A stretch of 64,000 bases of DNA from NCBI RefSeq assembly GCF_046233715.1, contig NZ_JBJNRJ010000019.1, positions 12,756 to 76,755 of the forward strand, read 5' to 3'. The notes under the pieces were generated by a model, which saw only the letters and a program-made list of their open reading frames with translations, was not told where the DNA came from and did no database searches. The translations under genes were made by a program, and so were the position numbers. Positions 1 through 6,855 of this stretch are shown in pieces. The first letter of the stretch is position 1. Every line of letters starts with the position of its first letter. The DNA comes from Trujillonella humicola. Its GTDB lineage: Bacteria; Actinomycetota; Actinomycetes; Mycobacteriales; Geodermatophilaceae.

Positions 1-692
1 GCGGCGGTCGCGGCGGTGCCGCACACCGGGTCGACGACGACGTCGACCTCGCCGCCGAGCGCCTCGCGCAGCGCCGCGGTGAGCGCGTCGGCGTCGGTGG
101 CCGCCTCCCCGGTCAGCGGGACGACGGCGTCGGCGCCGGCCCGGCGCGCCCGCTCCTGCGCCTCGGCCGAGCGGCAGGCGGCCACGACGCGCGAGGCGCC
201 CAGCACCCGCGCGGCACCCACCGCGGCCTGGCCGACCGCCCCGCCGGCGCCCAGGACGAGCACCCGCTCGCCGGACCGGAAGCGGCCGCGGGCGGTGAGC
301 GCCATCCAGGCGGCGACGGCCGACATACCCAGCGCGGTGGCCTCGACGTCGGCGACGTCGGCCTCGATCGGCACGACCATGTGGTCGGGGGTGGCGCACA
401 GCTCGGCGAGGCTGCCGTCGCCTGGTTCCCGCCCGGCGGTGGTCTCGAAGAAGACCCGGGTGCCGGGGGCCAGGGACGCCGAGCGCTCGACCACGCCCAC
501 GCCCTGCGTGCCCGGCACGTACGGGCAGGCCGGCGCGCCGAAGTACGACGTCCCGGAGGCGCACAGCAAATCCAGCGGGACGATCGCCGCCGCGGCGACG
601 CGGATCAGCGTGTGGCCGGCACCCGGCTCCGGATCGGGGTGCCCGGCCCAGGCCGGGGTGCCCCCCGGAACGGTGAGGACGGCGGCGTGCAC
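1..692 (-). CDS. MDR-family zinc-type alcohol dehydrogenase / quinone oxidoreductase (3' end cut by the window)
   Basis: This is a medium-chain dehydrogenase/reductase with a GroES-like N-terminal half followed by a Rossmann fold. The reverse strand reads VLVLGAGGAVGQAAVGAARV, a typical nucleotide-binding turn for this superfamily, and then a VDVVVDPVCG stretch that usually follows in quinone-oxidoreductase-type members. The start is a GTG at 690-692. About 230 codons are visible and the C-terminal third lies outside the window. The gene starts 4 bp after the stop of the citrate-synthase-like gene, so it is the third gene of a minus-strand operon with that gene and the CoA-transferase. The substrate cannot be read from the sequence; oxidation or reduction of an intermediate of the same catabolic route is an inference. 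Confidence 0.8.
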   Translation of the reverse strand, partial: MHAAVLTVPGGTPAWAGHPDPEPGAGHTLIRVAAAAIVPLDLLCASGTSYFGAPACPYVPGTQGVGVVERSASLAPGTRVFFETTAGREPGDGSLAELCATPDHMVVPIEADVADVEATALGMSAVAAWMALTARGRFRSGERVLVLGAGGAVGQAAVGAARVLGASRVVAACRSAEAQERARRAGADAVVPLTGEAATDADALTAALREALGGEVDVVVDPVCGTAATA

Positions 693-696
693 GGCG

Positions 697-1518
697 TCAG
701 CTCCCCGCCGACGGCAGGGCGTCGGGCTCGTAGGGGTCGGGTGGGACGGAGCGGTTGTTCAGGTCGACGGAGAGGAAGACGTCGTTGGCCACCGGGGAGC
801 GCAGCTCCTCGGCGAGCTGGCCGATCAGCCCGGCGGTGCGGGCCAGCAGGGCGAAGCCGCGCAGCAGCTCCAGCGGCAGGCCGAGGTCGGCCAGCGCGGC
901 GCCGCAGACGCCGGCGCCGTTGAGCGGCAGCGTCCTCCCCAGCACCTGCGGGTGCACCCGGCCGATCGCGGCGAACAGCGCCAGGTGCGGGCCGGTCAGC
1001 CCCTCCTCGGCGGCGATCGCGAACAACCGGGGGGTGCGCGGGTCGCCGTCCTTGTGCACGTGGTGACCCAGCCCGGGCACGAACCGGCGCGCCTCCCGCT
1101 GGGCGCGCACCGTCTCCAGGGCGAGGGCGTCCCAGCCGGCGTCGTCGGTGGGCAGCTGCGCGGTCGCGGCGAGGACGTCGTGCAGGAAGCGGCCGCAGTC
1201 CTCGGTGACGCCGAGGAAGCGCGAGCCGCCGCCGAGCAGGCCGGCGGCCAGCGCACCCTGGACCGAGTCCGGAGCCGACAGGTAGGTCAGCCGGGTCACG
1301 ATCGCCGTGGGGGTGAACCCGTGGTCGGCCAGCGCGGCGAGCACCGACTCGAACACCCGGGTCTCCCCGGCCGTGGGACGGCGCTGGGTCGCCAGCCAGA
1401 AGGCCAGCTCCCCGAAGCCGACGGTGCCCATGACGTCGCGGGCGAGGTCGTGCCCGAGCAGCGTGATGGTCTCCCGGGTGGAGGCACCCAGGGCGGTCGG
1501 GTACTGCGCGTCGGTCAC
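697..1518 (-). CDS. Citrate synthase-family protein, citryl-CoA lyase-like
   Basis: The product is a short (273 residue) citrate-synthase-superfamily protein that forms or cleaves a C-C bond next to a CoA thioester. The motif GLGHHVHKDGDPRTP matches the conserved His/Asp-containing GxGHxVxKxxDPR block of citrate synthases. At about 270 residues it is much shorter than canonical citrate synthase (about 370-430) and matches the length of proteins annotated as citryl-CoA lyase. The GTG start at 1516-1518 overlaps the stop of the CoA-transferase gene by 4 bases (GTGA), so translation is probably coupled. An activated CoA ester from the transferase followed by lyase cleavage is a reasonable order of action; the actual substrate is unknown. 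Confidence 0.82.
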   Translation of the reverse strand: MTDAQYPTALGASTRETITLLGHDLARDVMGTVGFGELAFWLATQRRPTAGETRVFESVLAALADHGFTPTAIVTRLTYLSAPDSVQGALAAGLLGGGSRFLGVTEDCGRFLHDVLAATAQLPTDDAGWDALALETVRAQREARRFVPGLGHHVHKDGDPRTPRLFAIAAEEGLTGPHLALFAAIGRVHPQVLGRTLPLNGAGVCGAALADLGLPLELLRGFALLARTAGLIGQLAEELRSPVANDVFLSVDLNNRSVPPDPYEPDALPSAGS

Positions 1519-2696
1519 CGCTCCTCCTCGGGCGTGGCCAACCATCGCCGGATCTCCTCGCCGTGCTCGTCCACCCGCGGCGGCGGCAGCCGGTAGGACG
1601 CGTCGGTGGCGGAGAACCGGATCGGGTTGCGGATCGAGGGCACGGCGGCGTCCCCCTCCCCCACCGTCACGACCGGGTCGAGCCCGACCTCCTCGGCGAA
1701 CGCGACGCCCTGGTCGACGGTGTTGATCGGCCCGCACGGCACGCCGGCGCCGATGATGTCGCGGAACCACTCCAGCTTGGTGCGGGTGCGCAGCCGCTCC
1801 TCCAGGAGCGGGCGCAGCTGGTCGCGGTGGGTGTTGCGGTCCTCGTTGCTGCCGAACCGGGGGTCGTCGGCCAGCCCGGGCAGCCCCAGCACCTCGCACA
1901 GCTTGCGGAACTGGCCGTCGTTGCCGGCGGTGATGATCAGGTCCCCGTCGGCGCAGGCCATCGGCTCGTAGGGGAACAGGCTGGGGTGGCTGTTCCCCAT
2001 CCGGAACGGGACGACGCCCCCGGCCACGAACGCGCTGGTCTGGTTGACCAGCCCGGACATCGCCGAGGACAGCAGGTTGACCTCGACGTGCTGCCCGCGG
2101 CCCGTGGTGTGCCGGTGCTCGAGCGCGGCCAGGACGCCGATCGTCGCGTGCAGGCCGGCCATCACGTCGAAGACCGCGACCCCGGCCCGGTAGGGGTCGC
2201 CGCCGGGGTCACCGGTGAGGCTCATCAGCCCGGAGATCGCCTGCACGATCAGGTCGTAGCCGGGCAGCGAGCGCCCGCCCGGGCCGCTGCCGAACCCGCT
2301 GATCGAGGCGTAGACGACCGCCGGGTTGGTCGCGGCCACCGACGCGTAGTCCAGGCCGAAGCGGGCCAGGCCGCCGGGCTTGAAGTTCTCCACGAGGACG
2401 TCGGCGCGGCGGGCGAGCTCGCGGGCGGCCGCGACGTCGCCGGGGTCCTTGAGGTCCAGCGCCACCGAGCGCTTGTTGCGGTTGACGCCCAGGTAGTAGG
2501 TCGAGACCTCGCCCTCGGCCGTCGCGCGCACCGGCGGCGCCCAGGTGCGGGTGTCGTCGCCGCGCGGTCCCTCCACCTTGACCACCTCGGCGCCCAGGTC
2601 GGCCAGCAGCATCGTGGCGTAGGGCCCGGCGAGGATGCGGGAGAAGTCGGCCACCAGCAGCCCGGACAGCGGCCCGCCGGTCGCGTTCGTGGTCAT
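1515..2696 (-). CDS. CaiB/BaiF (class III) CoA-transferase
   Basis: This family moves CoA between carboxylic acids through an aspartyl-CoA thioester enzyme intermediate. The 393-residue protein has the family opening (GLLVADFSRILAGPYATMLL, residues 12-31), a VKVEGP segment, the NRNKRS block and the putative catalytic Asp in LPGYDL (about D148). The length is normal. The ATG at 2694-2696 is the first in-frame ATG downstream of the promoter region. It is the first gene of a minus-strand operon with a citrate-synthase-like lyase and an MDR dehydrogenase, and it faces a divergently transcribed amidohydrolase. A catabolic acid-activation role is inferred from this context. Confidence 0.9.
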   Translation of the reverse strand: MTTNATGGPLSGLLVADFSRILAGPYATMLLADLGAEVVKVEGPRGDDTRTWAPPVRATAEGEVSTYYLGVNRNKRSVALDLKDPGDVAAARELARRADVLVENFKPGGLARFGLDYASVAATNPAVVYASISGFGSGPGGRSLPGYDLIVQAISGLMSLTGDPGGDPYRAGVAVFDVMAGLHATIGVLAALEHRHTTGRGQHVEVNLLSSAMSGLVNQTSAFVAGGVVPFRMGNSHPSLFPYEPMACADGDLIITAGNDGQFRKLCEVLGLPGLADDPRFGSNEDRNTHRDQLRPLLEERLRTRTKLEWFRDIIGAGVPCGPINTVDQGVAFAEEVGLDPVVTVGEGDAAVPSIRNPIRFSATDASYRLPPPRVDEHGEEIRRWLATPEEER

Positions 2697-2739
2697 CGCC
2701 GTCCGTGTCCCTCCGCCGTTCCGCCGTCCCTGACGCCCG

Positions 2740-2886
2740 CTGTGCGGACAGCCGTCCGGCCGAGTCTCGGACCGCATCGCGTCGGCTGTCAACCGGACGG
2801 GATCGTCCGCTGCACTGTCTTGACAGGTGGTCCAGGTCACGGCCAAGGTGGCCGCACCCGGCGCGCGTCCGCACAGCGGACGTCCG
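2740..2886. promoter_or_regulatory. Divergent promoter/operator region between CoA-transferase and amidohydrolase genes
   Basis: Two perfect TTGACA hexamers lie back to back: at 2787-2792 reading leftward (toward the CoA-transferase) and at 2820-2825 reading rightward (toward the amidohydrolase). Outside them sits an inverted pair, CTGTGCGGAC at 2740-2749 and GTCCGCACAG at 2867-2876, each followed by a smaller palindrome (CGGACAGCCGTCCG at 2745-2758 and CGGACGTCCG at 2877-2886). The symmetry suggests one regulator acting on both promoters, plausibly the IclR protein encoded at 4542-5360. Convincing -10 boxes were not found. Confidence 0.5.
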
Positions 2887-2922
2887 TCCGACAGAGTCGT
2901 CGTCCCGTCGAGGAGGAGTTCC

Positions 2923-4395
2923 ATGACCAGCACCGAGGCCGGCCGGCCGATCGTCCTGCGCGGTGGCACCGTCCTGCCGATGGACGACGCCGGCAGCGTG
3001 CTGCCCCGCACCGACGTCCTGGTCACCGACGGCCGGATCGCCGCCATCGGCGTCGGCCTCGACGTCCCCGAGGGCACCCAGGAGATCGACGCCACGGACG
3101 GCATCGTCATGCCGGGCATGATCGACACCCACCGGCACATGTGGCAGACCGCGATGCGCGGCTACGGCGCCGACTGGACCCTCACCCAGTACTTCGTCTG
3201 GTACTACCTCGAGCACGGCAAGAAGTTCCGGCCGCAGGACATCGCCGCCGGCAACCGGCTGGCCGCCATCGAGTCCCTGGACGCGGGCGTCACCACGACC
3301 GTCGACTGGTCGCACAACCTGCAGACCGTCGAGCACGCCGAGGCGGCGCTCGACGCGCTGCGGTCGACGCCGGGCCGGTTCGTGTTCGCCTACGGCAACA
3401 TCCAGGCCGGGCCGTGGGAGTGGACCGCCGACCCCGCCGTCCGGTCGTTCCTCGAGCGGCTGCGCGACGAGCGCGACGACATGATGGGCGTGCAGCTCGC
3501 CTTCGACGTCACCGGCGACCCGGAGTTCCCGGAGCGGGCGGCGTTCGAGGCGGCCCGGGAGCTCGGGCTGCCGGTGACCACGCACGCCGGCGTGTGGGCG
3601 GCGACCAACGACACCGGCATCCAGCAGATGTACGACGCCGGGTTCATGACGCCGGACACGACCTACGTGCACGCCGCCACCCTGACCGCCGACAGCTACC
3701 AGCGGATCGCCGGCACCGGCGGGTCGATCTCCGTGGCCACCGAGAGCGAGTGCAGCGCCGGCCAGGGCCACGCCCCCACCGAGCAGGTGCTGCGGTACGG
3801 CATCCCGGTGTCGCTGTCGATGGACACCAGCGTGTGGTGGAGCGGCGACATGTTCTCCGCGATGCGGGCGACGCTCAACGCCGACCGCATGTCCGAGCAC
3901 ATGGACGCCCACCTCAAGGGCGAGACCATCACCCACCTGCGGCTGCGCGCCCGCGACGTCGTCGAGTGGTGCACCCGCGGCGGCGCGCACGCCATCGGCC
4001 GCGACGGCGACCTCGGCCGGCTGGAGCCCGGGCGCAGGGCCGACGTCGTCCTCGTCAAGAACGACCGGTCGCCGGTCTCGTTCCCGATGCTCAACCCGTT
4101 CGGGCACGTGGCGTTCCAGGCCCAGCGCGCCGACGTGCACACGGTGCTCGTCGACGGGCGGATCGTGAAGTCCGACGGCGAGCTGGTCGGCGTCGACCTG
4201 GCCGCCGTCCGCCGCGAGGTCGAGGACACCATCGACCACCTGCGCGGCGAGTGCGGCGAGGAGGTCTGGCAGGCCGGGATGTTCCCCGAGGTGCCCGAGG
4301 CCGAGGCGGAGATCCTCGACAACCCGTACCAGTACAGCGACTACAAGGACGAGTCCAAGCGGGCCGGCGGCGAAGAGCGCGTCCTGGGTCGATGA
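2923..4395 (+). CDS. Amidohydrolase-family metal-dependent hydrolase (chlorohydrolase/deaminase-like)
   Basis: The 490-residue product belongs to the amidohydrolase superfamily, close in layout to the ATZ/TRZ chlorohydrolase-cytosine deaminase group. It has an N-terminal composite beta domain, the metal motif MPGMIDTHRH (HxH at 70 and 72), further likely metal ligands H221 (TTHAGVW) and H250 (YVHAATL) and the Asp D301 (SLSMDTS). The C-terminal segment LEPGRRADVVLV is also typical. The ATG at 2923 has an AGGAGG ribosome site 6 nt upstream. It is divergent from the CoA-transferase operon and followed by an IclR regulator. Substrate is unknown: deamination or hydrolysis of a C-N bond is the family's usual reaction. 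Confidence 0.88.
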   Translation: MTSTEAGRPIVLRGGTVLPMDDAGSVLPRTDVLVTDGRIAAIGVGLDVPEGTQEIDATDGIVMPGMIDTHRHMWQTAMRGYGADWTLTQYFVWYYLEHGKKFRPQDIAAGNRLAAIESLDAGVTTTVDWSHNLQTVEHAEAALDALRSTPGRFVFAYGNIQAGPWEWTADPAVRSFLERLRDERDDMMGVQLAFDVTGDPEFPERAAFEAARELGLPVTTHAGVWAATNDTGIQQMYDAGFMTPDTTYVHAATLTADSYQRIAGTGGSISVATESECSAGQGHAPTEQVLRYGIPVSLSMDTSVWWSGDMFSAMRATLNADRMSEHMDAHLKGETITHLRLRARDVVEWCTRGGAHAIGRDGDLGRLEPGRRADVVLVKNDRSPVSFPMLNPFGHVAFQAQRADVHTVLVDGRIVKSDGELVGVDLAAVRREVEDTIDHLRGECGEEVWQAGMFPEVPEAEAEILDNPYQYSDYKDESKRAGGEERVLGR

Positions 4396-4541
4396 GGGCC
4401 CGGAGGTGTTTGGGGGGGGGGCCGCCCCCCGCCCCCCCCCCACCCCCCCCCCGCCCCCGGGGGGGGGGTGGGGGGGGGGCGGGGGGTGGGGGGCCGGGGC
4501 CCCCCCCCCCACCACCACCCCCCCACCGACGAGGAGGACAG
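4396..4541. other. Low-complexity poly-G/poly-C block, probable assembly artefact
   Basis: Between the amidohydrolase stop and the IclR start, about 4407-4526 consists almost only of G and C homopolymer runs with a few A/T. Such composition is unlike the rest of the window and resembles low-quality read ends joined at a contig edge. No gene or credible regulatory element can be read here, except the ribosome site GAGGAGG at 4531-4537 belonging to the next gene. Confidence 0.7.
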
Positions 4542-5360
4542 GTGGCGGGACGCGGGGCGGGGCCGGACTTCGTCGAGGCGCTGGCGCGCGGCCTCGACGT
4601 GCTGGCCTGCTTCGGCACCGCCCACCGCGCGATGTCGCTGTCGGAGGTGGCCGGCGCCGCAGGGCTCGCGCGGCCCACCGCCCGGCGGCTGCTGCTCACC
4701 CTCGAGGAGCTGGGGTACGTGCGGTCGGGCCCGACCGGGTTCGAGCTGACCCCGCGGGTGCTCGACCTCGGCATGGCCTACGTGGGGTCGCTGGGCCTGT
4801 GGGACGTCGCCCGGCCGCACCTGGAGGACCTCGTCGCGCAGACCGGCGAGTCCTCGTCGATGGCGCAGCTGGAGGGCTCCGACATCGTGTACGTCGCCCG
4901 GGTGTCGGTGCCCAAGCTCATCGCGCTCCGGGTGGAGATCGGCACGCGCTTCCCCGCCGCCCAGACCTCGCAGGGGAAGGTGCTGCTCGCCGCGCTGCCC
5001 CCGGCCGAGCTGGACGGCGTCCTCGCCGAGCCCAGCCGGGCCGGGCTGCCCGCGTACCTCACCCGCAGCGGCGAGCAGCTGCGCGAGGAGCTCACCGGGG
5101 TGCGGGCCCGGGGCTGGGCGCTGGCCGACGAGGAGCTCGCGCCCGGGGTCCGCTCGGTCGCCGTCCCGGTGCGCGACGGCGCGGGCGCGGTGCGCGCGGC
5201 GATGAACGTGACCGTGCACGCCGCGGAGACCTCCACCGAGCGGCTGCTCGGCGAGCACCTGCCCCGGCTGCTCCGGGCCGCCGGCGAGGTGAGCGCGGAC
5301 TGGGCGCGCTGGCAGTCCCGCCCGCACGTCGAGCTGCCCCGCCCCGCCGCGAACGGCTGA
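4542..5360 (+). CDS. IclR-family transcriptional regulator
   Basis: The 272-residue protein has an N-terminal winged helix-turn-helix (LSEVAGAAGLARPTARRLLL, then a YVRSG wing) and a C-terminal IclR effector domain. The ends of that domain (QTSQGKVLLAALPPAEL, and ELAPGVRSVAVPVRDGAG) match PcaR/PobR-type regulators. A GTG at 4542 is preceded by GAGGAGG at 4531-4537 with 4-5 nt spacing, so this start is preferred over the long upstream reading frame, which runs through the artefact block. By position it probably controls the amidohydrolase and the divergent CoA-transferase operon. The effector is unknown but is likely a carboxylic acid intermediate of the route. Confidence 0.9.
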   Translation: MAGRGAGPDFVEALARGLDVLACFGTAHRAMSLSEVAGAAGLARPTARRLLLTLEELGYVRSGPTGFELTPRVLDLGMAYVGSLGLWDVARPHLEDLVAQTGESSSMAQLEGSDIVYVARVSVPKLIALRVEIGTRFPAAQTSQGKVLLAALPPAELDGVLAEPSRAGLPAYLTRSGEQLREELTGVRARGWALADEELAPGVRSVAVPVRDGAGAVRAAMNVTVHAAETSTERLLGEHLPRLLRAAGEVSADWARWQSRPHVELPRPAANG

Positions 5361-5387
5361 TCCCGCCTCGCCCGACATCTCCACGGA

Positions 5388-5444
5388 CGAGATCTGCACA
5401 CTCGTCGGCATCAGCGGCTGATGGTGACGAGTGTGCAGATCTCG
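5388..5444. repeat. 57-bp near-perfect palindrome, copy 1
   Basis: The left arm begins CGAGATCTGCACACTCGTC and the right arm is its reverse complement; the inner part CATCAGC-G-GCTGATG continues the symmetry to a single central base at 5416. Only one or two mismatched pairs occur in the stem. A second copy with 55 of 57 identical bases lies at 46572-46628. Both copies sit between convergent genes, here between the IclR gene and the metal-receptor gene. A bidirectional terminator or a REP-like intergenic palindrome would explain it; there is no T-run. Confidence 0.85.
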
Positions 5445-5448
5445 CCGG

Positions 5449-6222
5449 TCACGTGAGGAGGGCGGCCACGGCCGACGCGAGGCGCTCCCGGGCGCCGGCC
5501 AGCGAGGGGCCGTACCAGGTGAGGTCCCGGCCGGAGACGAGCGCGTGGGGCAGCCCGGGGAACGCCTCGGGGCCGTCGTCGGCGGTGAAGAGGTAGGGCT
5601 CGTCGGGCAGCAGCACCGCCTGCGCGCCCGCCGCGAGGATCTCCTCCGGCGTCGTCCGCGGGTAGCGGTCCTCCCCCGCCCCGAACACGTTGACCAGCCC
5701 GAGCCGGGCCAGCACGTCCCCGGCGAAGGTGCGCGGGCCCACCACCATCCACGGGTCCCGCCAGACGGGGACGGCGACCCGCACCTGCGCCGCGGGCGCC
5801 GGCCCGGCCCAGGCCGCCGTCGCGTCGGCCAGCCACCCCGGCTCCTCCGCCCCGAGCGCCTCGGCGAACAGCCGGCGCAGCGAGGTCAGCGCCTCGTCCA
5901 CCGACTCGACCACGGTGACCCACACCGGGATGCCGGCCGCCCGCAGCCGGTCGACGTCCAGCCGCCGGTTCTCCTCCCGGTTGGCGACGACGAGGTCCGG
6001 CGACAGCGCCGCGATCGCCGCCCGGTCGGGGTTCTTGGTGCCGCGCACCCGGGCGACGTCGAGGCCGGCCGGGTGGGTGCACCAGTCCGTGGCACCGACC
6101 AGCCGGTCCGGCACCGAGACCGCCAGCGCCTCGGTCAGCGACGGCACGAGCGAGACGACCCGCCGGGGCGGCCCCGCCAGCGGCACCGGCGTCCCGAGGT
6201 CGTCGACCGCCGAAATGGCCAC
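5449..6222 (-). CDS. Helical-backbone metal receptor (cobalamin/heme ABC-type binding-protein fold)
   Basis: The protein (257 residues from the chosen start) resembles BtuF/FepB-type class III binding proteins: RRVVSLVPSLTEAL near the N-terminus, the VGATDWCTHP and VRGTKNPD segments, SPDLVVANREEN, and a long helix linking two lobes. No signal peptide or lipobox is seen, so it either acts in the cytoplasm or its N-terminus is mis-set. The GTG at 6220-6222 lies inside the loop of a palindrome at 6207-6230, and no strong ribosome site is visible. It is 11 bp downstream of the MarR gene on the same strand. No permease or ATPase genes are nearby, so ligand and role are uncertain. Confidence 0.75.
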   Translation of the reverse strand: MAISAVDDLGTPVPLAGPPRRVVSLVPSLTEALAVSVPDRLVGATDWCTHPAGLDVARVRGTKNPDRAAIAALSPDLVVANREENRRLDVDRLRAAGIPVWVTVVESVDEALTSLRRLFAEALGAEEPGWLADATAAWAGPAPAAQVRVAVPVWRDPWMVVGPRTFAGDVLARLGLVNVFGAGEDRYPRTTPEEILAAGAQAVLLPDEPYLFTADDGPEAFPGLPHALVSGRDLTWYGPSLAGARERLASAVAALLT

Positions 6223-6230
6223 TTCGGCGG
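6207..6230. promoter_or_regulatory. Palindrome enclosing the start codon of the metal-receptor gene
   Basis: CCGCCGAA at 6207-6214 pairs with TTCGGCGG at 6223-6230 around the loop ATGGCCAC, which itself contains TGGCCA. On the minus strand it lies directly after the MarR stop and contains the GTG used as the start of the next gene. It may be a terminator for the MarR transcript, a translation-blocking hairpin or an operator. Confidence 0.5.
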
Positions 6231-6233
6231 GAC

Positions 6234-6749
6234 TCAGGAGGCGAAGTCGCCGGCGGAGCGGCGCAGCTCGCGGAGGATGTCCACCAGCTCGCGCATCCGC
6301 TCGTTGCTCAGCTCCGGGGAGGCGAAGACCTCGTTGATGCGCGCGGTGGCCTCGGCGGCCCGCGCGCGCCCGGCGTCGGTGATCTCGACGAGGACGCCGC
6401 GGCCGTCCTCCGGGTGCGGACGGCGACGCACCAGGCCGGCGGCCTCCAGCCGGCTGGCCGCGTTGGTGACGCTCGCCGGGTGCACCTGCAGCCGGGCGCC
6501 GGCCTTGGTCATGGGCAGCGCGCCGGTCCGGGTGAACGACAGCAGCATGAGCAGCTCGTAGCGGGCGAAGGTCAGCTGCAGCGGGCGCAGCACCTCGTCG
6601 ACCCGCGCCTGCACGATGGCCTGGGCGCGCATCAGCGAGGTGACCGCCTCCATGCCGACCGCGGCGTGCTCCCACCCGTGCTCGCGCCACTGCCGGGTCG
6701 CCGCCGCGACGGGGTCGAAGGGCAGGGACGGCGTGCTCACGGCCGTCAT
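6234..6749 (-). CDS. MarR-family transcriptional regulator
   Basis: The 171-residue protein has the MarR winged helix-turn-helix: FARYELLMLL, then TKAGARLQVHPASVTNAASR as the recognition region, and the wing PHPEDGRGVLVEITDAGR with the conserved Asp-Arg/Gly turn. Flanking N- and C-terminal helices for dimerisation are present and the length is usual. The ATG start at 6749 is used. It is followed 11 bp later by the metal-receptor gene and preceded by icmF on the same strand, separated from icmF by a strong hairpin, so it probably has its own promoter within 6750-6779 or reads from icmF. Its ligand is unknown. Confidence 0.9.
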   Translation of the reverse strand: MTAVSTPSLPFDPVAAATRQWREHGWEHAAVGMEAVTSLMRAQAIVQARVDEVLRPLQLTFARYELLMLLSFTRTGALPMTKAGARLQVHPASVTNAASRLEAAGLVRRRPHPEDGRGVLVEITDAGRARAAEATARINEVFASPELSNERMRELVDILRELRRSAGDFAS

Positions 6750-6779
6750 GATGACTCAGCCGCTCCTGCTCCCCTCTTC

Positions 6780-6835
6780 CGGTGTTCCCCCTGCTCCTGC
6801 GGCGTTGCAGAACCGCAGGACCGCGGGGAACACCG
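6780..6835 (-). terminator. Long stem-loop downstream of icmF
   Basis: CGGTGTTCCCC (6780-6790) pairs with GGGGAACACCG (6825-6835), and inside it TCCTGCGG pairs with CCGCAGGA, leaving a short loop. It lies about 20 bp after the icmF stop and before the MarR gene, as expected for a transcription terminator. There is no U-tract, which is common in high-GC actinobacteria. Confidence 0.65.
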
Positions 6836-6855
6836 CAAGAGCCGGCGCGGGCCGG

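Noticed and set aside
1563..5360. Very long plus-strand frame of 1265 codons covering the CoA-transferase and amidohydrolase region
   Set aside because: It runs antisense or out of frame to well-supported genes and through the homopolymer block; only its last 272 codons (IclR) are real.
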